NCBI GenBank assembly: GCA_029168955.1
Contig: JAPDOI010001540.1
Coordinates: 103,106 to 167,105 of the forward strand
Length of the DNA: 64,000 nucleotides
Source of the DNA: Aplectana chamaeleonis
Taxonomy: Eukaryota > Nematoda > Chromadorea > Rhabditida > Cosmocercidae
Reading direction: 5' to 3'
Within the stretch, counting starts at the first letter, position 1. Each line of letters begins with the position of its first letter. Of this stretch, positions 22,743 to 32,935 are shown piece by piece. The notes beneath the pieces were generated by a model, which did no database searches, had not been told where the DNA came from, and saw only the letters and a list, made by a program, of their open reading frames with translations. Made by a program: the position numbers and the translations under genes.

Positions 22743-22882
22743 GTGGCGCCAAACAACGAGGAGAGTGGGCGGTTCGGAGGGAGGGGCTAGGTACTGCTAT
22801 TGGCCGGCGCCACTTCAATAGCCAATAGCGCTGCTTAGTCCTTCCCTCTGATAAGCCTTATCTTATCACTGTTTGGCGCCAC
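22743..22882. mobile_element. 140-bp TIR element
   Basis: Inverted ends GTGGCGCCAAACAACGAGGA and TATCACTGTTTGGCGCCAC. Inside, GGGAGGGGCTAGGTACTGCT is followed by CTATTGGC and, after a short loop, by the roughly complementary GCCAATAGCGCTGCTTAGTC. It can fold into one long hairpin. No relative is seen in the window. Confidence 0.75.
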
Positions 22883-22997
22883 AATTCGACCACCCGAAAC
22901 ACAGAGAAAAATCGATTAAGCACTGTGATCCGGTGTAAACAGAAATAAAGAATTCGAAATGGAGAAGTCATTCGCGATTTGCATTGAAAGACCTTCT

Positions 22998-23276
22998 GGG
23001 GCGGCATGCACGTACGCGGCGGGTTAGGTTGGGGTTAGGCAGGGTTTGAAGCGTCGGCGCGTTTGATGATAGCGACGCGAGGGCTGAAAGGGGGTTAGGC
23101 GAGCACTGAAAAATCGTTCCTTCGTAAACCCTACCTAGGAGGTGGGGCAGCCGAAACCCCGTTGAGACCCCAACTATTGATTATCTCCAGCACTCGCACA
23201 GCAATCATGAAACGCGCCGACGCCCCAAACCCTGCCTAACCCCAACCTAACACGCCGCGTACGTGCATGCCGCCCC
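22998..23276. mobile_element. Foldback element with TTAGGC/TTAGGT words
   Basis: Arms of about 75 bp: GGGGCGGCATGCACGTACGC at the left and its complement at the right end, continuing through GGGTTAGGTTGGGGTTAGGC on one arm and GCCTAACCCCAACCTAACAC on the other. The arms end at CGTCGGCGCGTTT. The TTAGGC words are a few units within a longer repeat, not a telomeric array. Confidence 0.8.
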
Positions 23277-23533
23277 TTGTTGTGCATGTGACGTGAAGAC
23301 TTGATAGCCCTTATAACCGCTCCAAGCTTTTAGCCGAAATCTTATGTTAGGTTCCTCAGTTCACCATCCCACCATGAAGAATACTGCTAGAAGAAATGCA
23401 AACCTCCCTTCGACGCTTTTATACTCCTCATCCGTTATCAGTTTTAATAATGTTTTGTTTACAGAGGATTACGGTGCTTGTTCGATTTTTCTCTATGATT
23501 CGGCTATATAGAATCCTGCTTCAGAAGATGATT

Positions 23534-24003
23534 TTTAAGCCATGTTTTGACTGCAGGTGGTCGCTGCGGCCATGCGAGGGACAACTGTTGCCTTTTCATC
23601 GCGCGCAATGGAAAGGCGCTCCGATTGTGATCGCTTCGTAGCAAGCGTTCTACATCGCTGGGTCGCGGCGACGAAATTCTGTGTTTTACTGCTTTGCTGA
23701 AGGAGAAGCGAATCTCAATAGTCGCTAATCGTCGCTCCATCGCTGCCATTATGGCAGCGATGGAGCGATTGCCAGCGAATGACACGTTTCGCCTAGTGGA
23801 AGTTGACCCTTTCACATGACAAGATCAGTGTTTGCGAGTCGAAACGTGTAATTAATTAATGACTACCAGCCATTAATTTCACTGACTGATGGAAGTTTTT
23901 CGATCTTCCGTGAGGCTATGCACTATGAATAGAATCGCTGCAGCAGTGGGTGCAAAATCGCTGCGATGAAAAACAGCAGCGATGCAGTCAAAACATGGCT
24001 TAA
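23534..24003. mobile_element. TTTAA-ended TIR element, family 3 copy 2
   Basis: The ends are TTTAAGCCATGTTTTGACTG and CAGTCAAAACATGGCTTAAA, a near-perfect 22-bp inverted repeat. The interior matches 6238-6698. The right end overlaps the left end of the family 4 element by the TTAA. The element has no coding frame of note. TTAA at both ends fits piggyBac-type or PALTTTAAA-like MITEs. Confidence 0.85.
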
Positions 24004-24480
24004 AGCCACAGTCAAAGCTCAAAATCGATTTTTCGTTTTCCTGCCTCTCTTGGAGAAATTTCCACGCTGATCACAATGATGTCTCCAGAATCGCTCAGAA
24101 CTCACAACGAACTGAGTTACGGCTCCTCAAAAATTCAGATTATGAACTAGTAGAAGTTCGCGGACGACTTGTCTCGAGCCTGTATTTTCTCATTATTCGC
24201 CGCCATCATTCTTAATCAGGTCACAATATAAAGCCAGACCGAAAACAAAAGGAAGAACTTAGATTTTGAATAAAATCATTCGCGCGTCTCTTCCCTAGTG
24301 AGGTCGGAAACCTGGCAGAGGGCGTTACCCATATTTTTCTTTCAAGGCGGCGTGGCCGACTTTCCTGGCTTTTTCTCGCTTATCTGAGCGAATTGAGATT
24401 TCGCGCTTGGCAGGGTCGCTATAGACGGCGACCGGACCAAAATATAAAAAATTATCTCTAAGGTTGGACTGTGCCTTTAA
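23999..24480 (+). mobile_element. TTAA-ended MITE, family 4 copy (GGCACAGTCC)
   Basis: The left end is CTTAAAGCCACAGTCAAAGC and the right end GGTTGGACTGTGCCTTTAA. It aligns in the same orientation with 39417-39891 (shared words TCGATTTTTCGTTTTCCTGC-like, TTCTGAATTT or TTCAGATTATGAA, AAAGCCAGACCGAAAACAAA, GGGCGTTACCCAT). A truncated reversed copy is at 8871-9186. It shares its terminal TTAA with elements on both sides. Confidence 0.85.
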
Positions 24481-25033
24481 AGGCAGTGGTCACGATCAAA
24501 TATGCTTGTCGCCTTTTTCTCTCTAAACCCTTTTTTGGGTCTCGAGTAGTAGGACCAATGAGAAAAAATCGCGAAAAAACCACTGTTTTGGGACAAATTT
24601 GAAGCCTGAACTTTCTTGTCATTTGATGGTGGACGAGCCCACTCCACATCATCGGCATCGATGACCTCTTATATCAAGAACATCAGCTGGCTTGAAATCG
24701 AATTTCAATCAATGAACCTTCGGATTTATGTACACATCTAGTCGAAAACATTGACTGGAGTGCTTTCTTTCCTTGCTCAACTGTTTTCATTAGGTAAAAT
24801 TGCATTTATTTCTTCCTCCGAACGTCGCTGATTTTTGACTGCCCGGCATGAGACTGCGATCTTTTTTGACGACGCTGTGCACGTGTGCACGAACTGACTT
24901 CTTTGGGTCTTAGAAACTCTAATTCTAGCCCGTTTTTCACCGCTCTACCTTCCTAGTTTTTCAGCTGTTTTCGATCTAAGCTGATTTTTGAAGTTTATTC
25001 GATGACGTTTTTCATCGTGACCACTGCCTTTAA
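24477..25033. mobile_element. TTAA-ended MITE, family 6 copy 2 (intact)
   Basis: Inverted ends TTAAAGGCAGTGGTCACGAT and ATCGTGACCACTGCCTTTAA are a perfect 20-bp match. The interior matches the split copy at 15235-17803 in the opposite orientation. It is the third element in an end-to-end chain. The sequence right after it (AAGGCAGCTTTCACAATGG) could be the start of a fourth, decayed element. Confidence 0.85.
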
Positions 25034-25274
25034 GGCAGCTTTCACAATGGTAATTGTTAAGAAAAGGCTACAAGCAAGAGCATTGAGATCCCCAGTACAC
25101 CTACTGGGTAATAACCATCACGGGGGGCACCCAGTGTTCAAAGAAAAAAGGATACGAGTGACTTACTGATAACGCTATCAACATAAGCATTTCTATAGTT
25201 TTAAGACAACACTGATTGATATCAGCAACTACTACAACAATTATTCTTGATTCTTATGAATAATATTGAGGGCA
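25034..25274. other. Unassigned flank of the RTE element
   Basis: Contains GATAACGCTATCAAC (25170), a word shared with 29790, 30490 and 47640. It also has a TTTCTATAGTTTTAAGACAA stretch resembling the interior of the family 12 MITEs at 28540 and 29362, so it is probably a decayed repeat. It ends with the target duplication of the RTE. Confidence 0.4.
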
Positions 25275-28200
25275 ACTTCGCCATTGCCGGTCCCAAGCCC
25301 GGATGAGAAAGGAGGAGGGTTGGCCCCCCATGCTACCGACGGGCTGGAAAACCTAAGGTGGTAACCATGGAGAGTCTCATAGGAATACGCGATACGGCTA
25401 CCGCATCCGGGGCAGCCGATGCGCCAACACTGGGGACCCAGGGTGTTGGTGACAAGTATGCTACTGGCCAGAACAGTGGACGACTGGTAACGCCGAAGAA
25501 GGAGGCGCGGTTCGCGGCATGGAATGTGCGATCAGGGCATTATGTCGGGCAGAAAGAAATCATTGCCAGGGAACTGTTGAAGTCGAAGGTATCGGTTGCC
25601 GTCCTGTCTGAATTAAGGATTAGTGGAAGTGGAACAATGACTGTCTAGGTGCGAGATAGTCCAGAAAGGATGGTGCTGTACTACTCCGGTAGTGACGGAC
25701 ACCATCAAGGCGTTGGATTCATGCTGAACTGGAAAGCAGCTGGAAGCGTTGTGACATTCGAGCCTATCTCTAGCAGAATCGCTGTCCTCACGCTGAAAGG
25801 AACTATAAGGACACATATTGTGGCAGTTTATGCGCCGACAGAGCCTAGCCCGGATTCCGACAAGGACGCGTTTTACGCTCAGCTTCAGGACGTTCTGAAC
25901 ACGATTTCAAAGAGAGACGTTGTTCTAGTCGCAGGTGATTTCAACGCACACGTTGGAAAAGACAGGATGGGCTGGGAAGCAGTATTGGGCCGATTTGGCG
26001 TTGGTGACATGAACGATAATGGTCTGCGCTTGCTCACGTTTGCAGCTTTTAATGGACTCATTATTGGAAACAGTCACTTCCATCATTGCAGAAAGCATCA
26101 GTTGACGTGGAGAAATCCTTCCGGACGAGACGTAGCTTTGTTAGACTACGTGTTGATGAGCTCGCGTTTCAGGTCGTCGCTCAAGGATGTTCGTGCAATG
26201 AGAGGACCCGACTGTGGTTCAGATCATTACCTTCTACGTGCAGTAGTGAAGCTTCGTCTACAACGAGCTAGGATTGTGGAGCCATCTAAAGGCCAATTCA
26301 ACTGGGCACATTTGATGGTACCTGAGACGAAGGAGTTACTCCAAATGGCACTGTCGAATCGGTTTGCGCTGTTGGCAGACGATGCATCTGTGGATGAACA
26401 AGAATAGCAGATAGCAGCCACCATCGTGGAATGTGCAGAGCCACTTTGTCCTGCCCCTCGTAAGCGAATCTAGCCATGGATATCAGATGAATCCATACAT
26501 CTCATAGAAGAAAGGAAGAAAGCGAAATTGACCGATTTCGATCGATATCGTCAGCTCTGCAGAGAGCTTCGTTGCAGATTGAAAATGGAACGAGAGTCGT
26601 ATTGGAATAAGGTAGCTACTGATTTGGAGGAGTCTGCGATCAGGCATGATTATCGAACTCTCTATCGGACACTCAAGCGGCTCGGAGGAAGGACGAAACC
26701 AACAAGCGATAGTATCAGGAATGCAGATGGGTCATTCGTGCGCTCTGTGGACGAGCGCCTCCGTCGATGGAGACAGTTCTTCAGTGAACTATACAGTCAT
26801 GAAGCGCCGCAAGGACCGCTTGTCGAGCCACCGCTAGTTGAAGCGGCCGGAGATGCAGTTCTCGACGCAGAACCCATATTAGATGAACTAACGGCAGCGA
26901 TAAAGTCACTGAAAAACGGCAGAGCGTCAGGAGTGGACAAAATCACTGCGGAAGCCATCAAGGCTGGCGGGGACGTCTTGCTGCGCCAACTTCATCAGCT
27001 GATTACTCTTATCTGGCAGTCTGAGAAAATACCAGCTACCTGGAAACGTGCCACAATCGTGCCCATACACAAGAAGGGTGATGCTAGAGACTGCAAAAAT
27101 TACCGAGGGATCAGTCTGTTGTCTATCGTTGGCAAAGTCTTCATGAGGGTTATTCAGAACAGACTTCAGCGTCATCGTGAGCAAACAAGTCGTGAAGAAC
27201 AGGCGGGGTTCCGGCCAGGAAGAAGTTGCAGTGATCAGATCTTCGCACTTCGACAGCTAATGGAAGAGAGAATTCGCTCTGGGAAGCGTGTCGTTATCAC
27301 ATTTATAGACTTCAAAACTGCGTTCGATTGTACTCACTGGCCGGCGCTGTGGAGAGCACTTGAAAGCGAGCACATACCGGGGAAGATAGTCAAGCTCCTC
27401 CAGGAAACGTACGAAGGGTTTACCAGTTCCGTACGCATTGGGGACCAGTTGTCCGAGGAGTTTGCCATTACCGCTGGAGTTCGCCAAGGCGATGTGGTCT
27501 CGCCTCTGCTCTTTAATACTGTTGTGGACGCTATTATGAGGAAGGTCTTCGAGAACAGAAGAGGCGTTCAATACGGAAGTAATGAGTACGTCACAGATTT
27601 GATGTTCGCGGATGACAGCGCAGTGTTTACGGACACTGATGCGGAGGCAACGTCCTTGATAAGCGATATGGCACTGATTGCAAGCTCCTACGGCGGAATC
27701 AACCAGGAGAAGACCAAGGTCATGACATCCGATGGTTCGCCTGCATCTGTTCAGTTTGAAGGACTTGAGCTTCATCAGGTCAAGGAATTCAAATACCTTG
27801 GGTCGGTAGTGCAGGAGCGAAAAGTTGCGGCTACGGCAGAGGTGTGCAGCAGAATCGGGCAGGCGTCTAGTGTGTTTGCGTCGCTTGGCTGGTGTTTGTG
27901 GAAGAAAAACAACCTTTCACTGAAGACTAAAGTGCGAATGTTCCGAGCGCTGATAATACCCGTACTAATATACGGCTCGGAAACCTGGACTCTGCTAAAG
28001 TCAGACCTCGTCAAGCTAGAAGTCTTCCAGATGCGATGTTTGCGCCAGATTCTTGGAATTACGATTCGTGATCATGTTTGCAACGACGATATACGGAAGA
28101 GCTGCATGAATCAACCGACGGTCGGAGAACAGCTGCAGACAAGAAGACTGCGATGGTTCGGACATGTATGTAGGATGGACCCGTCCCGTCTCCCGTACAG

Positions 28201-28454
28201 TATGCTGTGGCGTAAGCGCCCACCATCGTGGAGAATTCAACGAACGGCCCCGAAGAAGACATGGCTCAAGCATATAGAGGAGGATCTGAAGACTCAACGG
28301 TGCAGTGTCCTTAACGCTAAACTTGTTGCTGCAAACCGTTTTGATTGGAAGCGTATCGTTCAAGCCGCACGAGCTCCTATGGCACCATGTATTGGTTGAG
28401 AGGGCATCCCGCTCCACCAGACGCCAGCTAACGGGATGAGTGAGTGAGTGAGTA
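25275..28454 (+). mobile_element. Near full-length RTE-clade non-LTR retrotransposon
   Basis: A 3180-bp insertion flanked by the 10-bp direct repeat ATTGAGGGCA at 25265-25274 and 28455-28464. It has a short 5' leader, one long frame with an apurinic-type endonuclease followed by a reverse transcriptase, and a 3' tail of GAGT units (TGAGTGAGTGAGTGAGTA). Single-ORF size, EN-RT order, and a short simple-repeat tail in place of poly(A) are typical of the RTE clade. The exact target duplication and the absence of frameshifts point to a rather recent insertion. Confidence 0.9.
25358..28399 (+). pseudogene. RTE endonuclease-reverse transcriptase with three in-frame TAG codons
   Basis: The frame from the ATG at 25358 runs about 1013 codons to the stop at 28397-28399 and is broken only by TAG at 25646, 26405 and 26471. 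Endonuclease landmarks are AAWNVRS (near 25516), SELRIS with the metal-binding Glu (near 25608), GDFNAHVG (25934), LDYVLM and the catalytic SDH (26219). Reverse-transcriptase landmarks are SGVDKI, KGDARDCKNYRGISLL, FIDFKTAFD (motif A, near 27302), GVRQGDVVSPLLFN and FADD (27605, the catalytic box). After it come KYLGSVV, IYGSETW and RWFGHVCRM. The enzyme would nick the target and copy its own RNA there by target-primed reverse transcription. With three stops this copy should be inactive, unless TAG were read through, for which there is no evidence. Confidence 0.9.
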
Positions 28455-28465
28455 ATTGAGGGCAT

Positions 28466-28662
28466 AAAACTATTTGGTGGGGAGCCTTCAGGATTCAGTT
28501 GGAGATTAAATGATGAAGCTTTCAAAAGTTGAAGTATTTCTATGGAGTCTCCAAGAAAACAATGACTGATTGCAGGCTTATGATATCAGTCCAAGTTTTA
28601 ATTTTCATCGATGAATCATTTAATTTTCTCGAGTGCCTCCCCCCCAAATAGTTTCAAGACTT
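28466..28662. mobile_element. TIR element, family 12 copy 1
   Basis: The left end is AAAACTATTTGGTGGGGAGC and the right end, reversed, GAAACTATTTGGGGGGGAGG followed by CACTCGAG. The interior has TTTCTATGGAGTCTCCAAGA. Copies with the same ends lie at 29582-29762 and 47558-47775, and a part copy at about 29340-29480. It starts right after the RTE target duplication. Confidence 0.6.
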
Positions 28663-28888
28663 TTTGAGTTCGTGCACCCCTCCCCCCCCCTTCCCCCCGT
28701 GCGTCTAAGCTAAAGCCCCCGCCTCTTCCCAACCACCCTCAACGATATGAAAAAATCATCAACTGGCCTTATGATGACATCTGATATTCAGAAAAAAATC
28801 GAGTATTATTTTCCTCAAACACATGATTCAAATCAGATTACCACAGATTAATTTGTTTCTGGAGCTATCGAAGCAGGGGGGGGGGCAC
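28663..28888. repeat. C-rich low-complexity tract and flank
   Basis: 28675-28705 is a run of C-rich sequence (CCCCTCCCCCCCCCC). The rest, to 28888, is A/T-rich without a recognised feature apart from a G run at 28876-28885. Confidence 0.5.
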
Positions 28889-29157
28889 TAAAGGGGTTCT
28901 GCAGAGTTGAAGTCCCGGCGTTGCTCGCAGCGACGAATAGCGCTGGGTGATGCAGCATCGATTACATTCGGCGACGACGGCGACCGACACGGCGTAAAGC
29001 GCGACGGGGTGCACCGCAGAGTGTTCTGACCCTGCGTCACTGCCAGATGGCGGCAACCGAAGCGGCGACCATAATGCTCATGAAAATTTTTGTCGCCACG
29101 TCACGGCTGACACTCGGCGGCCCATCGTCTTTGAGTTCAACTCTGCAGACCCCTTAT
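28889..29157. mobile_element. 269-bp TIR element
   Basis: Inverted ends TAAAGGGGTTCTGCAGAGTT and AACTCTGCAGACCCCTTAT, both followed inwards by (G)AA. The interior is G/C-rich with many GCGACG words. The 63-codon minus frame here has no motif. No other copy is seen in the window. Confidence 0.75.
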
Positions 29158-29581
29158 GGCATCAGATTTGGCCCTACCCATTTTGCCGCGTCGCGACGAC
29201 TGCCCTGATACTGGAAGGGAGGGGGACTCCGGGTTGGTGTTCAAATTGCGTCGCGGTGCAGAAGATTGAGCATGGCCAAATGCGAGTACCATCCTAGACT
29301 ACCCAAGATTCAGGACAGAAATGAATTGAACCATCGGTTGAAAACGCTAACAATCGAATTATTTCTACTGAGTTTCCAAGACAACACGGATTGATAGCAG
29401 TGTCAAGCATATTTTATCAAAGTTTTCTTCATCTCTTTTAAATAATCCTGGGTGCCCCTCCCGTCTAGGATAGAGCCCAAATCCGATGCCGTAGTGCCCC
29501 TCCCCCACGACAGCAAATTGTTTGCATCCTAGTAAGAGGGAACAGCCCCTCAAGATTGAATTTCGGAGTTGAAGAGAAGGA
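29158..29581. other. Decayed repeat sequence
   Basis: 29340-29480 resembles the right half of family 12 (ATTTCTACTGAGTTTCCAAG, then AAATAATCCTGGGTGCCCCT). The remainder shows nothing I can assign. Confidence 0.4.
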
Positions 29582-29762
29582 TTGAAACTAGGTGGGGGGG
29601 GGCACTCAATATTCATTCAGAGAAATGAGGACTTTCTTCACAGCTGTGCGTGTTAGAAACATGTTAGCGTTTCGTACCACGTGTTAAAAACGTGTTGAAA
29701 AGGTTTCATATCAATCACTCCTAATATAAACCATGAGTGGCCCCCCTAAACAGTTTCATACC
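29582..29762. mobile_element. TIR element, family 12 copy 2
   Basis: The left end is TTGAAACTAGGTGGGGGGGG followed by CACTCAATATTCATT. The right end, reversed, is TATGAAACTGTTTAGGGGGG followed by CCACTCATGG. It is about 180 bp, with CATGTTAGCG / ACGTGTT words in the middle. Confidence 0.65.
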
Positions 29763-29787
29763 GATGAGAAACTTTGATATCAGAGGC

Positions 29788-30503
29788 TTGATACCGCTAT
29801 CAGCCAGTGTTGTCCTTGAGTTTGGGTGGTACTCAGGTACTCAGGGCGACGGCCGGCAAACCTCTGTGCCCAAAACGACGGCCGGCGCCCCACATTTCGA
29901 GGGTGCTGGCCAGCGGCGAACCATGCTGCATGCGATGCACACGCAGCGCGGATATTGGCTCGCCCGCGAGCCACAAAACACGCCACTCCATCTTCAGTTC
30001 GGCCTGTTAGAAAGACAATTGATAATGGTCACGAATGATCAGGTCGTAACGTGCTTATCACGTGCACAGCCGGTATAAAAGGCGTCTCATCTTACTAGTG
30101 TCCTTATTCGGCATTCTAATGCCGGCCCTGGGAGGTGACTTCGAGTCACTCTCCGGAGGCCAGCATATTTTTGACCGCTGAGGGAATAGGGGTATCCCCA
30201 CGGCTGGGAGGGAGGGCGGTTTTCGCCGCGATCCGCGGGGAGGGTGGTTCCTCACCGCAGACTGCGCCGGACCGAGGCGGGGCGTTTCTCCGCCGTACGG
30301 CTGGGGTGACATGCTTGAGGTGAACAATAATACAAATAATGATCGCGGGCCACCTGGTAAAGGTCGGCGGGCCATCGATATGAAGCTGGCCGGCGAACCA
30401 AAAGCGAGCGGCCGGAGGACGGAGACCGCGGGCCAGTTGGGAAAGGTTCGCCGGCCGTCGTCCTGAGTACCTGAGTAATACTCCGGCTGATAGCGTTATC
30501 AAT
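29788..30503. mobile_element. TIR element enclosing a promoter-like repeat
   Basis: The left end TTGATACCGCTATCAGCC and the right end GGCTGATAGCGTTATCAATG are inverted. The arms continue with ACTCAGGTACTCAGG and CGACGGCCGGC on the left and their complements (CGCCGGCCGTCGTCCTGAGT) on the right. The interior includes the TATA-containing repeat at 30069-30273. The GATA(A/C)CGCTATC word recurs at 25170, 36580 and 47640, so the ends belong to a larger family. Confidence 0.65.
30069..30273 (+). repeat. Promoter-like dispersed repeat, family 13 copy 1
   Basis: About 205 bp aligned with 43213-43406. Both begin GCCGGTATAAAA, followed within 30 bp by TCTCATC or CTCATCC and then GTCCT(T/C)ATT(T)CGGCATTCT. 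Both continue with CGGCCCTG, GGTGACTTC, GTCACTCTCCGGAGGCCAGC, GGGTATCC and CTCACCGCAGAC. The TATA box at a fixed distance from a conserved start-like segment suggests the 5' end or LTR-like promoter of a retroelement, but no protein follows either copy. Confidence 0.65.
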
Positions 30504-31178
30504 GTCATTTTTGCCCTAAATCCAGGGTGCTCCCCGTCTAGGGTACTGCCTGAATTATGCCGAATAAACACTTACATTAGAGATATTGCACTCTATATGA
30601 CTCGAATGAATACCTAGGCGAAATTATTCGCATATTTGTCGTATTCTTAAAACGAATAGTTCCGGTGTTCGAATATGCAATTCGCGAATAATACCCGAAG
30701 ACGACTGAGCGATCTTTGAGCGAACCAATATTCGATATATGTAGTACCCTGACTGGAGCTGAATACTGGAACAATCGGTAATTTAGATTTTACGATTTAA
30801 CCTCGACATCGACAAGAGCCATTTTAGATTCGCGAAAGAATCAAACTTTCAATTCCAGTACACCGGATCACTTTTACTTTCGGATGAATCGACTTCTTGA
30901 GAAGGCTAATTATTTGAACTTTCGAAAAATCTAATAACTGAAAACTGAAAAATTCAAACTCCCAAATACATGAATACCAAGGTGATATTCCGATAACTCT
31001 TCGCTTCTTCACCGAGGATACTATTTACTGGGCACATTGTCAGATCGAATTGAATTCTCCCTTTCAGTGCATCATCTTCATGATCTGAGGGCCGAAGGAG
31101 CAGTCAATTTCGATGTTCAGGTTAGAGTTAGAATAAATGTATTTTCTATGTAGTTATGAGTAACTGTAAATAGTTCAT
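30504..31178. other. Unassigned stretch, ATTCG-rich
   Basis: 30600-30720 is dense in ATTCG, CGAAT and TTCGCGAATAAT words in both orientations. Otherwise no gene or paired ends are recognised. Confidence 0.35.
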
Positions 31179-31373
31179 GGTCCTATCGCAGCGGGGGAAG
31201 CTTTATGTTATCGCGCTTGGCCACGTCCTTTTTCTTCGTGCTTCCGCGCAGTTTGGACAACAACCCGAGGTTTTCATCGCCTTTCCGAAATCTGAAGAGT
31301 GATTGCGGCACGGAAAAATGGGCGCGGCCAAGAACGAAACTACAGTGCCCCCCCCCCCACTGCGATAGCACCT
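31179..31373. mobile_element. 195-bp TIR element
   Basis: The left end is GGTCCTATCGCAGCGGGGGA and the right end, reversed, is AGGTGCTATCGCAGTGGGGG. Inwards, GGCCACG and GGCCGCG words pair. The right end has a long C run (31347-31358). A lone matching end (CTGCGATAGCACC) is at 40799-40812. Confidence 0.7.
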
Positions 31374-32038
31374 AGTAAATGATGAAATCTCCAGGTTGAT
31401 CCATACCAGCATCTTAACGAACTGCTTCTGATTACAACTATTTACAATCAAACGTTAGAAAATAGTTCTATGGCAACGATCACTATTAGAGACGCCGAAT
31501 GCTTTGGTAAGCCTATATGAACATTTGATCTCGCAAAGCCGGATAGGCTAATGTATCTTCGACATCGCACTGGTAGGAATCAAGATTAACCCCTCGAATA
31601 TGTATTTAGCTTCTGGCAGCAAATCAACATTCACTGTTCTTCTGGCGTCGATCGACTATAAGAACAAGTTCAGTTCATGGGTGTCGATACCTTCGTCGAA
31701 GTTCGAATACTTCGAGGATACCCAGGAGCACTTTTACATTGTAAGAAAATTGTTGATTGAACTGCATGGCCAATTTCAAAACACAAGACATTTTCGTGTC
31801 TGTTGGAGAGCATCGTCCTCGGAAGTTTTCGATAACATTTCAGTAGATGCACCTTATGTCCGACTGCCACCTTCTAGAAGGGAAAACCAAGGCTGAAAAG
31901 GCTTAAAACGGCCCTTCAACACCGCTTTCTCCAACGGACGAGTCTTTCTATTTCTCACTATACAGGAGCTACCTTACTTTTTTCAACTCTTATTACGGTC
32001 TATTTCACCGAACCGCTGAGCTATGACCTATCAAAGCA
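31374..32038. other. Unassigned stretch with a 98-codon frame
   Basis: A plus-strand frame at 31600-31896 (98 codons, starting MYLASGSKST) has a balanced amino-acid composition but no motif I recognise, no clear splice sites, and overlaps another frame. It is listed as a weak possibility only. Confidence 0.2.
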
Positions 32039-32300
32039 ATGTACAGGCCATAAAACGGCCAATTTCTCACCGTCGACTGCGTACCACGCGCTGCGCGACC
32101 GCACGCGCGTTTGAAGCAGACGGGTTTTGGCCGCCGCGCGATGGTTTTGGCCGCCGCGCGTTGGACCTTTCGGCCTCCGCGCGGCGGCCGAAACTCGTCG
32201 CGCGGCGGCCAAAACTCGTCTGCTTCCGACGCACGTGCGGTCGCGCAGCGCGTGGTACGCAGTCGACGGTGAGACATTGGCCGTTTTATGGCCTGTACAT
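32039..32300. mobile_element. G/C-rich foldback element
   Basis: A 262-bp near-perfect inverted repeat. The left arm has ATGTACAGGCCATAAAACGG and ACCGTCGACTGCGTACCACG; the right arm ends CCGTTTTATGGCCTGTACAT. The centre is a cluster of GGCCGCCGCGCG words in both orientations. All four overlapping open frames here are explained by the symmetry. Confidence 0.85.
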
Positions 32301-32401
32301 GGCACTGGAAGGCCCCCAAAAACCATGTTTTCGCTGATCCGACGAATCGATAATTGAAGTCTTCTGCAAAGTAGCTTGAATTCAGCGGAGCCATGGGCCG
32401 C

Positions 32402-32712
32402 GAACAGGGATGAGCGGAGTCCCGCGTTTCGCGTTCCGAAACCCGCAGTTTCGCGCATTTTTGGCATTCCGCGTTCCGCATTCCGACAACCGCAGAAAAC
32501 GCCGCGGAATGCGAGAATATCGGGTCGTCTGGGACCCAAGAAAACATTTGATGATTTCTGAATTTTTCCGCGTTTCGCGTTCCGAAAACCGCATTTCCGC
32601 GCATTTTTTGGCGTTTCGCGCCCGATTTCCGAAACCCGAGAAAAAATTTTTTGTTCCGAAACCCGAAAACCGATTTCCGAATTTCCATATTTTTATTCCG
32701 CTCATTCCTGGT
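32402..32712. repeat. TTCCG/GTTTCGCG simple-array repeat
   Basis: Begins GGGATGAGCGGAGTCCCGCG and ends CCGCTCATTCCTGG, so the border words are inverted. Between them are degenerate units such as GCGTTTCGCGTTCCGAAA and CCGAAACCCGAAAA. The borders match those of the tracts at 6864 and 8650. Confidence 0.7.
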
Positions 32713-32829
32713 CGCGAAGCTGGGCCACGAATAGGGGGAGGGGAGTAGTAAGGAACGCATTTTGTCCAGCGGGTTGCTTGACCCCAATTGAAGGCCTGGG
32801 CTTGCGGGTGGCCATCAGGGCTCTGCGTA

Positions 32830-32935
32830 ACTGTTCCGTTTCCGATTCCGTTTCCGTATTTCCGGTGTTTTTTGGGCTGTTCCGTTCCGCTTCCGTTTCC
32901 GACTTTTTGGTCCGGAAACGGAAGAAAATGGTGCT
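32830..32935. repeat. TTTCCG simple-array repeat
   Basis: Repeated GTTCCGTTTCCGATTCCG words with one reversed unit, CCGGAAACGGAAG, at the right. Confidence 0.7.

Noticed and set aside
22998..23276. Interstitial telomere
   Set aside because: Only a few TTAGG(C/T) words within a foldback, not a tandem (TTAGGC)n run.
27257..28525. Minus-strand frames of 172 and 169 codons opposite the RTE
   Set aside because: They are shadows of the reverse-transcriptase frame and have no motifs of their own.
32005..32787. 260-codon minus-strand frame, the longest outside the RTE
   Set aside because: It runs through the G/C-rich foldback and then the TTCCG simple array, both repeats; the peptide mirrors these and has no domain.
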